Shown here one piece after another: positions 12,179 through 24,683 of a stretch of 64,000 bases of DNA. Origin of the DNA: Glutinoglossum americanum (lineage: Eukaryota; Ascomycota; Geoglossomycetes; Geoglossales; Geoglossaceae); contig JAGHQL010000034.1 in the NCBI GenBank assembly GCA_020080175.1, forward strand, positions 1 to 64,000, written 5' to 3'. The position numbers were made by a program, and so were the translations under genes. Every line of letters begins with the position of its first letter. Positions within the stretch are counted from its first letter, which is position 1. Under the pieces are notes generated by a model. It ran no database searches, was not told the DNA's origin, and saw only the letters and a list, made by a program, of their open reading frames with translations.

Positions 12179-15100
12179 TCAGGTCGCCCCAAAATCCATC
12201 CGAAGTGCAATGCTTGGCTTGTTGCTCTCCTGCCTCACATCTCCTACAGAGTTGCCCCCCTTAGTGCCAGATCGGATTACTTCCTCCATGAAGGCTCTCT
12301 GCGGCGAGCTCAACTGCATCACCACGTTCCTGAAGGCTCCTTGATTAAAGGCCGCTAGCTCAAGGAGTCGGGTTGACGTCTCACGAAATACGAGAGGGTC
12401 CTTGTTGGACGAAGCGCGTGAGAGGAGCACGGGTAGGATGAGGGAGAAATATGTTGAGACTGTTTTTTCATGAGCATAGTGCGTGTAGATCGAGCGAACT
12501 AGTAAGCCACTGCAGGGGGAGCGCTTACTTTGCGTGGGCATTAGGACCGAAGTAAAGGAAGTGAGAGCATGAGAGATGAGAGGGCGGGTACTCTCTGGGT
12601 CTTCCGTGTCGGCGGTGGCGAAGGCGATGAGGTGAGGGATGAGGTAGCGGGCAATTTCTTGGTCGCATGGTGATTTTGGTTGGGTAAGGAGCAGGGAGCG
12701 GCTGCAATTTGAGGCTACCTTTGAAGTCTACAGGACGGATATGTAAGTATTCTTAGAGTGACGACTTGGCAGAAAATGCCATCTCAGGAGATACATGTAC
12801 TTGCCATCCGATCGCTCAAGCAATCTACAATCTCATCGAGCAGCTTAGTTACCAAAGGGTCCGACGCAGGCAACACACTCGCTGAGCTTGTGACGAGAAT
12901 TGTAGCAGCCAGCAGGGTGTTCTTGACGCAAGGCAGGCTCGCCTCAGTCTCTCTCTTTTGTGCAGATGCTAGGATTGCCAGGAACCGCTTTAGGCAACCC
13001 CTTATCTGTGTTGCAACAACTGTAGGATTTCCTTGCCCTTTCTCGGTGGCTCGTGTTATACCTTGTATGAAGCGCTTGAAGTTGGGGAGGGACTGTGGGA
13101 CAATATCTGCTTGGCACGCGCCAGTGCCGAGTATTGCTTTGCAATCAAGACATCAGATAGTTTGCTTTCAAATAGATTTAGCACCACTTACTTGCGAAAA
13201 TGTGAATAATACAAGCGTGAAGGTCCATTTTGATGACTGAAGGGAATACCCCAGCTGCATCAACAAGGGCATCAAGGGAGACGCGGACTAGTGATACTGC
13301 TTCGTCCGAAAGCTGATGCCGAGCTATAATATAACCATCGTAACTGGTTAATGTTGCCTTATCGGCTGTGGGCGTCCGAAAGAGAGGCCTACCTTTTGAG
13401 TTTGCTTCGGTAAGGTTGGGGAGGAGGCCTGCAAGCACCAAAACAATGATTCGAGTGAGCTCGAAGAGCTGGTCAATATCCTCAGAAAGATTCTCCCCCC
13501 CGGAAGCGCTGCTAAATTGCACAAGTCAGCCGCCTGCTCTTTCCCTAGATACACTTCCCCAAATGTCTTACTCTTGGCTACCTCTCGACGAAGGATGTGA
13601 GATGCACAGATTCCTGGCAATTTCAACGATGACCAGCCGTACATCTAAACCCTCCGTTAAGACTAGTCGATCGAACAAGTCCATCGTCTCTGAGAAGATG
13701 ACCTCCTGGTAAATCGCATGGCCTGATACTGACGGCTGTAGTATCTTCTTTAAAGCTAACAGAATCCCTAGAGTTTGTTCCTTTGTGGCTAGCGAATCAC
13801 TCCCTGGTCGGCCGGCCAGGGCTTCGAAAGCAATACCGAAAAGAACGAAGAAAAAGGCGACGGGCTCATCCCGATAGTTGATATCATGCCCTTTCGAATC
13901 ACCATTGGTTGTAGCAACTTCGGTCTTGCCATCTAAAGTGTCAAAGACAAACTCGCTGTCTTGCTCTATCAAGCTTGCAATAGCATCTACAAGGTTGAGC
14001 CAGGAATCTTGGTAGAACTTCGTGGAGGTTAGCTTTAACCCCTAGAGCAAATTAAGGGAATCTTACCTTCAGCAATGTTTCCCTATTCAAGGCCGAGTAG
14101 ATAGTATCGAGACTGCCGGAAAGCGACGCAGGTCCAGTATTCATGGAAATGTCCGGTTCGAAGCGCAGTCGCGCAAATTCCCTAAGCGATGATAGCCATA
14201 GAGGAGTGAGAGTAGCAATATGTGGCCTCATAACATCTACTAAGTACTTTTGTTCTGTACTGGCAACCTGAAGTTCCGCCCAGGCCGAGAAGACGGCCAT
14301 CTTGACCATTACTTGTGCGTTGGAGCTCAGCCCTTTTAGGTCTCCAATTGTGGCGGCCTCCGAATCACCTGAGACAGTTAATATGCAGGGCAAACTTAGG
14401 GGTCGGTGATGGCTTACTTGAGAAGTTCTCAAGAGCTGACACAAGAAGTTTCAAGATCCGTCCCATGCGCTCTACATCCGTCACTATACCTGTAGCAATA
14501 AACACTGCGCATACGTTCACTGCCTCGGAAGCCAATTCGGGAGATGAGTCGGCCGCAAAAGCCGGTGTGAGCGCTGATCCGATCTGAGCCTGATATTGCT
14601 CAAGGAGCGATGCTTCTGCAAAGTCAGGATCTGGTGCCTTTCCGAAAGTCTAGACCAAGGGTGTTAGCTGACTGTAAATGAATGAAAGGCCGACTGTCCT
14701 TACTTTCAAGACTTGGTCGATGATCCGCAAACCCCAAACCCTGAGTTCGACAACGTTCGACGTAGACGCTGAGAATGCCATCCGCACCACATCCGCTATG
14801 CTTTTCACCAAAGCCGCCTCGGCAGGAGTCTCAGTATCCGACAAGATTTCTTTGCTAACAGTAGAGAGGAGATCGCTCAAACAGCTCATGGCAAACATTC
14901 GCACTTGCCATTTCAAGAGTTCCTGCCCTGAGCCAGGTGCAGCGGGTGATTCATCCTTGGTTGACCCCGCAGCAAAACCGGCAACCTCTTCATCCTGTAG
15001 ATCAACAGCGCTTGCCTTAGGCACTTCAGCGGGAGTGCTGTTCTGCCTCAATTTTGTCTTCGTAAGGACGTTCTGGCATCTTTGGACCCAAAGGGCCGTA

Positions 15101-18100
15101 TCCGAAAGACAGGTCTGGGTAAGCCAGTTCCTGATAAGATTCTGAACGCCTTCATGGCTTGGTACAGCGTCTAGCACCAACCAGAGTTGATCTTCCAGAC
15201 CAGCTTCCGCTGTCTTGATTACATCGTTCGCATCCCGCTTCATGAGGTTGTACAAGCCGTCAATTGCAACATCCCGCAGTTCTGGCTTTGGAGAGCTGAG
15301 GTCACTCTGCAGCCGGCGAACATATAAGGCATACTCCATGTGACCTGCAGCGTAGAGTAACAAGTGTTCGAGACATCGCAAGCTCCCAATGAGAACTAAC
15401 GAGTCTTCTTCCGCCTGGAACTGCCGAACGAGTGTGAAGATGAGGTCGCGTGCCTTACTCATATCCTGCAGATCGGGCCCCAAAACGTTGACAAGCGAGT
15501 CGATACATTTAGCAATCGCAGCTGTGGTTGGAAATTCGAGTTCTAGATTTGACGTTGCGATCGAAGCAACTTCTTCATCGTGCGTATCGGCAACATAAAG
15601 CTGGGCTAACATTCCCAGGGTGCTTGAGACGTACCCGGAGAAGGTCAGACCTGCCGAGTCCGCTACTTTAGATAGACCCTCCAGTGCCCAGAAATGAACT
15701 GTGGGATGGGGGTCAGCAACTAGAGACATGAGTATACCATGGATAGTCTTTAAATGATAACCCGCGGCCATGCCGCCGACCTGGGAGTGTATGCATCCGA
15801 GCGCCACCGCACAGCCGGCTCTAGCGTTTGGGTCACGATTGGTCACAATCATGTCTACGAGATAGTTGATTTCATTTGCAGTAAATGTGTTGCCCGAGCT
15901 GCTGCACAAGCGGCCTAGCGCCTCGTAAGCAATATTGCGGACATACTGGTCAGGGTGTACCACAAATCCCTACCAACTGTAAGTTACGTTACATACAATT
16001 AACAAAAGTGTCTTCCTTACCCGTAGCATCTCTTGAATAATTTTTTCTACGGGCGGACTTCTCAAGTCGCCGGGAGCGGAGAGGGTTTCCTTGACGGAAA
16101 CTTTGAGAGCGGATAGCAGGGCGAGCGCAATGTTGACAGTCATTGCAGCTCTCCTACCAGGATCGCGTTGGAGACTGTTGGCCGCAAGGAACGTCGCAAT
16201 CTGTTCCAGAATGCTTTCTTGGACCTTGGGTGCCTGAAGGGGAAGAGAGATAGCGAAAAGATTGATGGCGGAGTTGACGACTTCAGTCGCGGGAGGTTCA
16301 GGTAGACTCTGATTACCTCCTATCGCGCTGATGTACAAAGAAACTGAATCGTGCTCTCTCGCCTCACATATTGGGGATAGAAGCTAAAACAATTAGCAGA
16401 CTAACAACTAGTAGCAGGGTAGAACGCAAATAATACCGTCTGATCAATTTCATCGTCAGAGCCTCTTCGGGTAAGCCAGTGACTCTGCGTGCTGCCGTCA
16501 TGCTCCCCAGGCAATCTCTTAATCTCGAGGCCCCTAACCAAACCTGTGATTCCGAAGCCGCAATTGTCCCCAACGTCCCATACACTTTCAAACGTGCCAG
16601 CTGAACTCGCGATCGATGTGCTCAGAGAGCTCGGCGAGTAGTTGTCAGGGTCTGCGAAAAATGAAACGGCCAATGTCAAGAGGTTCGACTGCAGTAGAGC
16701 CTCACTACCGCCAGAGGGGCTAAGATTCACCAGCTTCACGTAGCATTGAAGCACCCGCCGACGGACCATCAGATCTAGGTCGTGGAGCTGCAGGGATGGA
16801 GAAAGTCTTTGAGAAACGTCTTCGGTTGTCTTTTTCGAAGGAAGGCTATTCAGAAAAAGTGTCGTGTTTTGCAGCATCGCTGCGATACGTTTTGATACGT
16901 CTGTAGTTAAGAGCCTACTATTAAATTCAAAGAATGAAAGGACGGATCCTAGGGCACACTCCCGGACGTGGGTGAGAAAGCTAAGCTCAAGAGCGCTTCT
17001 CTGTATCATACTATCCTTCGCCAACGGTTTAGGTAGCGCGTTTTTCCACAAAAGGAGTAGCTGCGAAAGATGAATCTTGACAAAATTAGGACCCAACGAC
17101 ATCAGACCGCCAATCAAAATCCAGGCGACTTGAATTTCAGTTCCAGATACTCTGAGCTCATGATTGCCGCTTGACTTGAGCAGCCCTGTGGCAAGCGATA
17201 ATACCCTGGAATTGATATCCACAGATCCATAAAGGGGCTGCAAAGGTGCAGTACTAAGAACAGCAGCAAGTCCATTCGCATAGCCAACACATCTGCGAGG
17301 AGAATGACGAGGGGTCTTTAGTAAATTCAGCTCCCGGCTGACGCTGTTCATGCAGATTGTTACGCATGGAAGTAGTTGCTGTGGGCAAGCCAGTACAAAT
17401 GCTCGTAGACAATGAGATGTCGATATCTGCACAGTATAGCTAGGGTGCTGCAGAACCTGGAGGAGACCATCTCGGGTGCTATCGGCTATGCTGTTGGCCG
17501 CTGAGCCAAGGGAATTGATCAGAGACGCCAACGCGCTAAGTGCTCCGTTCAATGCGTGTTTGCTTGGTTCTGGTCTCTCCTTAATCACCTGGGGATAGTT
17601 TTTCAAGACATCATTTACAAGCATTTTGGCAGCATTCAACTGTCCCGCCTCGCCAAGTATCTGACGCCCTAGGACGTCCTCAAGGATGATATAGACATAC
17701 TTTCTTGCCGTAAGCAGTCTATACCTGTTGACCGTGAGATTTGGGTGGCTTAGTAGGTCGATAAGGAAGTGATCGGCAATCTTCGGGTACTGACTCTCCA
17801 CGATGTTGTTAATGAGACCCTTCAGGATCCTAGTATAGCATACGGCTATACCAGCTCTCGCTCTATTAGTAGTGGATGTCCGGACGTATTGCGCCGACAA
17901 CTGTCGCAAGAGGTCGCTGAGATTGAAGGCAAGCTGCATTGCGGGCTTTCTAGGTATCGGGGATTCGGGCCTCTGGATCTCTTCGTCGTCTCCTGGCGCC
18001 ATAGATTGCCTCCTATTTGCCTTCTTCGGTTTTTTGACCTTCACAGGAGCCTCTCGGGACGCATCTTCCGAGAACGACTTTACCAGCGTGGATGCTAGGC

Positions 18101-18860
18101 ACGACGCCGCTGCATGCCTAACAGAAGGTACTGCAGAATCAAAGGATTTGAAAATGGTGTTTTTGAGTGACTCAAATTCGCTCGAATTGTCGAAATATGG
18201 CGTTTCTCGTGCCAGGGCCTCTAAGCATTTTAGAGCACTTATCTGTACAATAGCAGCCTTATCTGAAGATGCAACATTCCGAGCCTGTTTCCACACATCC
18301 CTCGCCACAGATTCGTCCGCCGAACCCTTTATCATTTCGAATAACTTGCCCAAAGCCTTGAAAACCGAGCTTCGCAGCCCCGCATGACCTTGCGCGGGCT
18401 TCAAAAGCCTCAGCAGCGAGTTGCATGTGATGCTTGAAAGCGATATGGCGCTATCCCCCGCGGCCCCAAAAATCTCTCCCAAGCAATGCACCGCGGCGTG
18501 CTTCACCCTGAAATCCTTCTCTCCTTTCCCACCATTCACGATCCCTAGAAGCTCATTTATTGAGTCAAACAATAACTTGCGGTCCCCTTTCTTAAATATA
18601 CCAGCGAAACATCTCCCGATGTTATTCCTAATCACTCGCGTGGGCGGCGTGGATGAGAGGGAAATGATCCGAAATAACTCCTTTCTGACGTATATTTGAT
18701 GTGCGGAAGCGCCATCAGCATCGAGGTTTGAGACATGCCGCACGAGGTCCGTTGTGAATGTCAGGAGATAGAGCTCTTGTTGCTCATGTGGAAGCGATTG
18801 GAGCTTCGCGACATCAAGTTCAGGGTTTGGAAGGCTTCTATCGGATCGCTCATATGCCAT
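12179..18860 (-). CDS. LAA1: HEATR5/LAA1-family giant HEAT-repeat protein
   Basis: Homologues (yeast Laa1, animal HEATR5B) bind AP-1 and help clathrin-mediated trafficking between Golgi and endosomes. I model 11 exons: 18860-16437, 16383-16021, 15969-14704, 14649-14418, 14368-14067, 14017-13572, 13511-13393, 13323-13192, 13136-12801, 12714-12529 and 12459-12179. All junctions are in phase and yield about 2028 residues, the family size. HEAT-type helical pairs run throughout. Diagnostic stretches are ARETPYFDN in the N-terminal part, MVHPDQYVRNIAYEALGRL mid-protein and SDEAVSLVRVSLDALVDAA plus DLHACIIHIFA near the C-terminus. Two introns (13324-13392 and 12460-12528) are exactly 69 nt and open in frame. 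The acceptor of the intron before 12714 is my least certain choice. The gene shares a 219-bp divergent promoter with TACO1. Confidence 0.92.
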
Positions 18861-19079
18861 TGCTTGTAGGTTGTGCAGCTAATATTCCTCCGTATACCGC
18901 GAAAATCTCCGAGCGTTTCCAACTACCCACGTGGTAAATTCCAAATTGTTGTATTCGACTTGCGGTTGCGTAAATGATCTATCAAAGTTCTAGTGAAGAT
19001 GGTTGAAGGTCCCTCTAACCAATCATATTTCATAGAATTGTGTTCCACAGGAACTTTTTAAGCCGCATCCCTAACGCTC
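18861..19079. promoter_or_regulatory. Short divergent promoter LAA1 / TACO1
   Basis: Only 219 bp separate the LAA1 start (18860, leftward) from the TACO1 start (19080, rightward). A CCAAT box sits at 19019-19023, about 57 bp upstream of the TACO1 ATG. CCAAT is bound by the HAP complex, which in fungi often drives respiratory genes; its use here is inference. Confidence 0.55.
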
Positions 19080-20227
19080 TTGTACCATGCAATGGAATCA
19101 GCCCACTCTCTCCTCCGAAGCACAGTTCGACGACACCTCAAGGTACATAGCTGGATTTGCGGCCGCTGCCTTTCAACGACTTTGCTGGCAGCTTCAGGAC
19201 ATAGCCGCTGGTCAACAATCAAACATGACAAAGGGAAGAACGACATTCAGAAAAATAAGCTCCGGTCCGAGCTAGCGAAAGAGTTAACGCGGGCTGTCAA
19301 ATGTATAGAGAACTGGATCTGCTCTTATTTCTAAGTGTTTTCGGGGCTGACCCTTTACCTATAAGTATCTGGGCCGGATCCGGGAAACAATCCTAGGTTG
19401 GCTACTGCAATTACGACCGCAAAGAAAGGTAGATCCTAACGGCTGTTTATCAGTCCACAAGCTAATCGGACGCTCCGCTAGCCGGATTCCCTAAAGCCTC
19501 GATCAACACTGCTATTGCACGCGGTCAAGGCATATCTGCATCCGGCACTGCACTAGAATCTATGACTATCGAATGCATTGGGCCTGGTTCTGTAGCTATG
19601 GTGATAGACTGTCAAACCGACAGCAAGGCGCGAACGCTACAGGACGTGCGACTAATTGTCAAAGATCATGGCGGCATAGCTACACCAACTAGCTACATGT
19701 TCTCGAAGCGTGGACGGATTGTGTTCGAAAGTCAGGGAGAAGTGGACACGGACGATGTGTTTGATGATGCGGTAGAGGCAGGAGCAGAAGATGTCGATGC
19801 TGATAAAGATGGCAATATCGTAGTAAGGAGGTCCCAAGATCAAATAGGGACTTCAAGATTAGAGGTAGCTGACCGACGTATTCTGAAATTCCCCCAGATA
19901 TTTACGGAGCCCACCAAGACCATCTCCGTTGCGACTACCTTAGCACAGAAAAGGAGATTAAAGATCCTTGATTCTAATATCATTTGGGATGCCAATGAGG
20001 ACACCAAAGTTAACCTCGAGACGCCACGTTCGCTGCAAGAGCTGTTAGATCTCATTGGTGAGTCCCCATTGGCAACATTCAAATACACCTGATTGACAAC
20101 GCTAACTACCATGCCCCCAGAGAACCTCCAAGAAGATCCCAGCGTTCAAGGTATATATCTCAACGCCGCCCAGGGCAGTATTGGTGATGCAGCATGGGTG
20201 GAGCTGCAAAGCAGAGTAGCTGTGTGA
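19080..20227 (+). CDS. YebC/TACO1-family mitochondrial translation factor
   Basis: Members (human TACO1, yeast Dpc29) are mitochondrial translation factors; TACO1 is needed for COX1 synthesis. Four exons join in phase: 19080-19302, 19366-19428, 19482-20057 and 20121-20227, for about 322 residues. The signature GHSRWSTIKHDKGKND near residue 40 is the YebC N-terminal motif. It is followed by KLSGPDPGNNPRLATAI, then GFPKASINTAIARGQG and EALESMT-type sequence (TALESMTIECIGPGSVA). The first 35 residues are basic and lack acidic clusters, fitting a presequence. An in-frame ATG also occurs at 19092, so the start could be four codons later. The second intron is only 53 bp. The gene ends 127 bp from the convergent PET100 stop. 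Confidence 0.92.
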
Positions 20228-20354
20228 TTTGTAGCATATTGTATACTGGACCGATTGTAACCGTATATGGACATCCCCTCGCCTAAAACGCCTCGCAAAT
20301 GCAGCCTCTCCTATCACCAAGTGCTAATGGTGCTCCCGTCCCCCATACCGTACA

Positions 20355-20677
20355 TCATTGATTCGTCGGCCGATTCTCATCCATTTCAGCCACCCTCCTC
20401 GCCCTCCTCTCCAACCTTCGCCGCTTCAGCCTCTCCAGCTCACTATGTATCTCACCCCTATCAAAAGGAATCTTGTGTTTCGCCTCTGGAGCAGGCCAAA
20501 AGTCTGGCACGGAGAAGCGTCGATCGAGATTCGTGCCGAAGTAGTACATGGTCGCGATTGGAAACATGATGTACATGCCGAACTGTTTTGGGGGCATTAG
20601 CGAGCTGGCTGAGCGTAGAAGCTCACAGGTACAAGGGCAGGCATTACCTTAAAGACTTCGAGGTTGGGACCGCCCAT
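20355..20677 (-). CDS. PET100: Cytochrome c oxidase assembly protein PET100
   Basis: PET100 is an inner-membrane chaperone needed for assembly of complex IV, including Cox7/8/9 intermediates in yeast. Two exons, 20677-20648 (MGGPNLEVFK) and 20582-20355, join in phase across a 65-bp intron to give 85 residues. A single membrane segment (GMYIMFPIATMYYFGTNL, about residues 12-30) is followed by the family-typical FSVPDFWP and HKIPFDR and then a charged Arg-rich helix. The first exon is only 10 codons long and is easily missed. The downstream ORF alone would start with a false methionine. Confidence 0.92.
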
Positions 20678-20964
20678 TTTGGGTGGGTTGGAGGCTAATG
20701 TTTGGTCACCTTGACGGCTGAATTTCCGGTGAACCTTCTGAAGAGCTTACTAAGCATCCCAAAACAGCTAGATTGAACCCTCCACGCCTCTGTTGTCGGT
20801 CGAATTGCTTTTACAGGACATGCCTCGGTAACTTTTGCACCCTGACAGAGATTTACTTAAGAACCACACGATGTCACATGCCATGCAAATAAACAGAGCG
20901 CGAAGAGCAATTAATTAAATTTTCGTCTATCCTCCCGCACAACTCCCCCATTTGGAGGCCGGCC
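20678..20964. promoter_or_regulatory. Divergent promoter PET100 / enoyl-CoA isomerase
   Basis: This 287-bp region lies between two divergent start codons. It is moderately AT-rich near 20890-20935 (AATTAATTAAATTTTCG) just upstream of the isomerase. No other gene is seen. Confidence 0.5.
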
Positions 20965-21920
20965 ATGGCGGAAACCCGAGATGAGTCTATCACCTTGGAG
21001 GTCCTGGGCAAAATCGCCATAATCACACTAAACATTGAGCGGAAACTCAATGCTTTAACCTCCGAACTCTACTACCTCCTCGGGAAGTTGCTGAGGGAGG
21101 TTGCGACGAAGGATGAGGTGGTTGCAACCGTCTTGATTGGGAATGGGAGGTATTTCTCTGCGTAAGTATGACAAGTCATAGCGTCTTTCAGAGTCTATTG
21201 CTTGCAGAACTAACGATGCTTCGTGACTTGGCGCAGAGGTGTAGATATATCTATACGCCGTTCAGCTCCACCAAACGAAGACGCCCGGTTTTTCTGGTTA
21301 CGATCATGTATGTCGTAGCTTTTCTAAGCTCCACAAGGCAAACAGGACTAACCAATCGCCAATCCCGGATAGTTCTCGCCGTTAATATCGAGGTCACCAG
21401 GGCCTTCTACACTCACCCTAAAATCCTCATCACCGCGCTCAATGGCCCTGTTCTTGGCCTCACCGCCGGTCTTATTTCCCATTCCGACTTCATCTACGCT
21501 ACCGATAACGCCTTTCTCCTAACACCCTACACTTCTCTAGGTTTGGTGACCGAAGGAGCGTCTTCCATTGCTTTTGTCCGTCGCATGGGCATTGCAAAGG
21601 CAAACGAGGCCCTAATTTTGTCAAAACGCATAAGCGCTCAAGAGCTTCTGGAAACGGGGTTTGTGAATAAACTCTTCCCAAATCAGCCGGGTGTTAGTTT
21701 CAGGGAAACGGTTTTGGCGTATGTAAAAGACCAACTTGGGGATCACTTGAATGATGAGAGTATGTTGAAGGCAAAGGCGCTAATTAGGGCTCCGGATATG
21801 GATTTGATGGAACAACAGAATGCAAAGGAAGTTTTTGGTGGATTGGAGAGGCTTGCTCTAGGCATCCCGCAGGCAGAGTTCTCTAAAATCGCGAGTGGCG
21901 CGAAGAGACACAAGCTATGA
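20965..21920 (+). CDS. ECI1: Delta3,Delta2-enoyl-CoA isomerase / hydratase family (ECI1-like)
   Basis: The enzyme shifts cis/trans-3 double bonds to trans-2 so that unsaturated fatty acids can enter beta-oxidation. Three exons, 20965-21161, 21237-21307 and 21373-21920, give 271 residues. The crotonase fold is shown by the two oxyanion-hole motifs SAGVDIS (about residues 66-72) and NGPVLGLTAGL (113-123). The sequence SLGLVTEGASS places Glu150 where yeast Eci1 has its catalytic glutamate. The protein ends in HKL, which resembles the HRL terminus of yeast Eci1, so peroxisomal import by a degenerate PTS1 is likely but not certain. The gene is divergent from PET100 and convergent with CWC21. Confidence 0.87.
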
Positions 21921-22233
21921 CTTACCGGGAGATGGCGGGTTTAGACATTATAAATGTTTAATCAAATAATGAATAGCACGATTTGCACTCAGGTCTAGTT
22001 AGGGCCAGTTGGGTCCACTAAAGATACTCTGTCAGCTTTCATCTGCGTTATCCCGGCCATGAGTTTTGAAAATAAAACTATGCCACAAGAGGAAGACTAT
22101 TTCCCATGCTTTGAAAATATTCGGCGTACGTGTTTACCATATCCCACCACGAGAATGCAAAACAGCATAAAGATCAAAATCCCAGCCCAACGCCTGTGAA
22201 ACATAAAGTATCCGCTACCCCAGCAGAGACACA
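21921..22233. other. Convergent 3' intergenic gap
   Basis: These 313 bp lie between the stops of the isomerase gene (+) and CWC21 (-). I see nothing beyond probable 3' UTR sequence. Confidence 0.5.
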
Positions 22234-22786
22234 CTAATCACCCCCTTCCTCTTTCCCTCCCTTACCCGCCTCCCTAGCTCTCTCCTCCTGCTTCCGCCAA
22301 TGGCTCCCCTCCTCATAATCCTCACTAATCCCCAACGCTTTTCTCAACTTCTCACTCTCCTCCATCTTCGCCTTCGCCAGCTCATGCACCTGGTGCGGTT
22401 TTAAGTCCCTAGCATTGGATTTTGCGGTGGAGGAAGAAAGAAGCTTATTGCGGAGGGTGGTAGTTTGGAGGTCTATTTCTTCTTCGTCGATGCTGTGAGG
22501 GTTTAGCGGTTGATGAATAGTAAAATTGATAGGTCTAGAATGGGGGTACCTACCCTTCATCTTCGAGGCGGTCTCGGAGCTCGAAGACTTTGACTTCAAC
22601 TTCACGCTTGCGGTCGTGTTCGAGGATCTCTTGGTCTGGCTTACGATGTCGATGTTTTAGGGCTTCGTCGCGGAAGTCTTTGGGCGGGTAGGGGTCATTT
22701 CGTGAGCGAAGGTGCGAGAGATTGCGCTGTACATAGCCGCTGGTGCCAGAGCCTCGGGGGGTTGAGAGACCGACGTTGGAAGACAT
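22234..22786 (-). CDS. CWC21: Pre-mRNA splicing factor CWC21 (SRm300/SRRM2 N-terminal homologue)
   Basis: Cwc21 sits near the spliceosome catalytic centre, contacting Prp8 and Snu114. Two exons, 22786-22554 and 22492-22234, join in phase across a 61-bp intron to give 163 residues. The N-terminus [19 protein letters not shown] and NLSHLRSR is the strongly conserved family signature. The cwf21 domain follows as a charged helix ([20 protein letters not shown]). The C-terminal half is a Glu/Lys-rich coil ending in a low-complexity Gly/Glu tail. It lies 182 bp from the divergent CDC123 gene. Confidence 0.92.
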
Positions 22787-22968
22787 AATTGAGGTCGATG
22801 ATGTTGTCGCAGGGCGTCAGACGCAAAAGGGAAGTATGTATCTGTGGCGGAAAAGCTTGGCATTGAGCCGCGATGGCGGGGCCAGCCTTATGTGACCCCA
22901 GCCTCGGAAAGTGAGTCAACCCGCCTCAAGATGCTCAGGAACGGAATTGCTACACACAGCCTTCAACT

Positions 22969-24323
22969 ATGCCAGCAGCAGATCCACATAACTCAGACAG
23001 CGCCGAGTCGCCCCCTCGTATCACGACTCGGCTACCGTTTCCTCCTGTATCAAAATCTCACATTCTACACTGCTCCTACGCCTACTGGCACGCCCTGTAT
23101 GTCCCTCCACCCTACAATTGACTTCTAGGTCTCTAGACATAAGGCTAACAGAAACCCGCAGATACCGAAGCATAACCCCCAAAGCGCGTGTAATACCCCT
23201 CACCCCCGCCTTCCTCGACTACCTCCGTGAAGACGGCATAGTTCTCCCCGACGACAACGCAGACGAACAGCCCCCTTGGGACGACAGCGACAGCGGCGTC
23301 TACTCCGAAGACCGAGAAGGAGAAGAAGACGACGATGATGACGACGCGCTCCTAGACCCCTCCGTCCATTTCCGCGACACCCACCTCCTAATCAAAGAAG
23401 AAATCGCCTCCCTTGGTGGCCGCATAGCCCCAAAGCTCAATTGGTCAGCGCCCAGGGATGCAACATGGATAGCAGCGAACTCAATGGCATGCCGAACACC
23501 AAGCGACATCTACTTGCTATTAAAGAGCTCCGATTTCATAACCCATGATCTAGAACATGCGTTTGATGATTGCATAGACGACGAGCAACCCGAGCAAGCC
23601 ACTCTAGACAGCAGCATTAGCTCCACAGAGCCAGCCCCCAAGACCATAGACGACATCCAATACACCCTCGTCCTCCGCAAGTGGCTGGAACTAAACCCCT
23701 CCCTCGAATTCCGCTGTTTCGTCCGCCAAAGAACGCTCATCGCCATGACACAGCGTGACCTAAACCATTTCGACTTCCTCTTCCCCATGGCCGACCAACT
23801 CCGCGACCTCACTCAAGTCTTCTTCGACGAACGCTTGAAAACTACATTCCCAGACCCAAATTTCGTATTCGACGTCTACATTCCACCACCACATAAGCGC
23901 ATCTGGCTTATCGACATCAACCCCTGGGCACCACGAACTGACCCCCTACTTTTCTCATGGCTGGAATTGCTCCGGCTACCTCTAGCGTCCGGTTCTCTGC
24001 AAGTCCTACCAGACACCAGTGATGCTAGAGTAGATGAAAATGGCACCGAAACCGACGAGGACGACGCCGCCGCCGAACTCCCCCCTTTCCTCCCCGAGCT
24101 CCGTCTGGTCAAGCGAGACGACCCAGAAGCTTACGGCTTCACTACCCCGCAATATAGTGCGCATAAACTCCCCAAGGAAGTCGTGGATGCGTCATTAGGG
24201 GGTCCAGGGCCGCTAAGGGAGTTTGCGGATCGCTGGAAGGAGATGTTGGCGCAGACGCAGCAGCAACAAGAGCAAGAAGACGATGAGGAGGATGTAGGGG
24301 GTGGTGCGGGTGTAGTTACGTAG
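22969..24323 (+). CDS. CDC123: Translation initiation/cell-cycle factor CDC123 (D123 family)
   Basis: Cdc123 is an ATP-grasp-like chaperone that helps assemble the eIF2 heterotrimer. Two exons, 22969-23096 and 23162-24323, join in phase across a 65-bp intron to give about 429 residues. Exon 1 contains the typical [11 protein letters not shown], continued in exon 2 by [13 protein letters not shown]. Later motifs are [21 protein letters not shown] and [19 protein letters not shown]. An acidic run ([10 protein letters not shown], about residue 75) and a Gln/Glu/Asp-rich C-terminal tail are low-complexity additions common in this family. Confidence 0.93.
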
Positions 24324-24683
24324 ACCATGCTGGAGTAAGTGATAGAGAAATGCGAGTATTCAGACGTGACCTCCCAAAATAGAAATAGAATAAAAGGGTT
24401 GGGCCGAGGGTTTATCAATTGTATATATGGACAAGCAACGCGCTTTCCTAAACCTAGAACTCCTAGAACAAGCAAACAAATAGCTTCGAATACGAGTCGA
24501 AGTCCCCCTTAACATCTAGAAACCAAGTATGAAGGTGGCGATGATTGGTCCAACAATATTACCCGCACTTAAAAACTCCTCATTTTCCATCCATAATATC
24601 CCTCTACTTTTACAAATGAGGGGGGAATAAACGCCGCAAAATCATGCATATGTACATACACACCCCCTACTCTCTTTTAAACA
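24324..24683. other. Convergent gap CDC123 / MTO1
   Basis: A 360-bp region lies between two 3' ends. It contains pyrimidine-rich sequence near 24660-24780 that runs into the last MTO1 exon. No gene is seen. Confidence 0.5.

Noticed and set aside
14018-14066. A 25-bp intron in LAA1 ending at CTCTAG
   Set aside because: Too short to be spliced; the next acceptor (CACGAAG, after a GCTAAC branch site) gives a normal 49-bp intron in frame.
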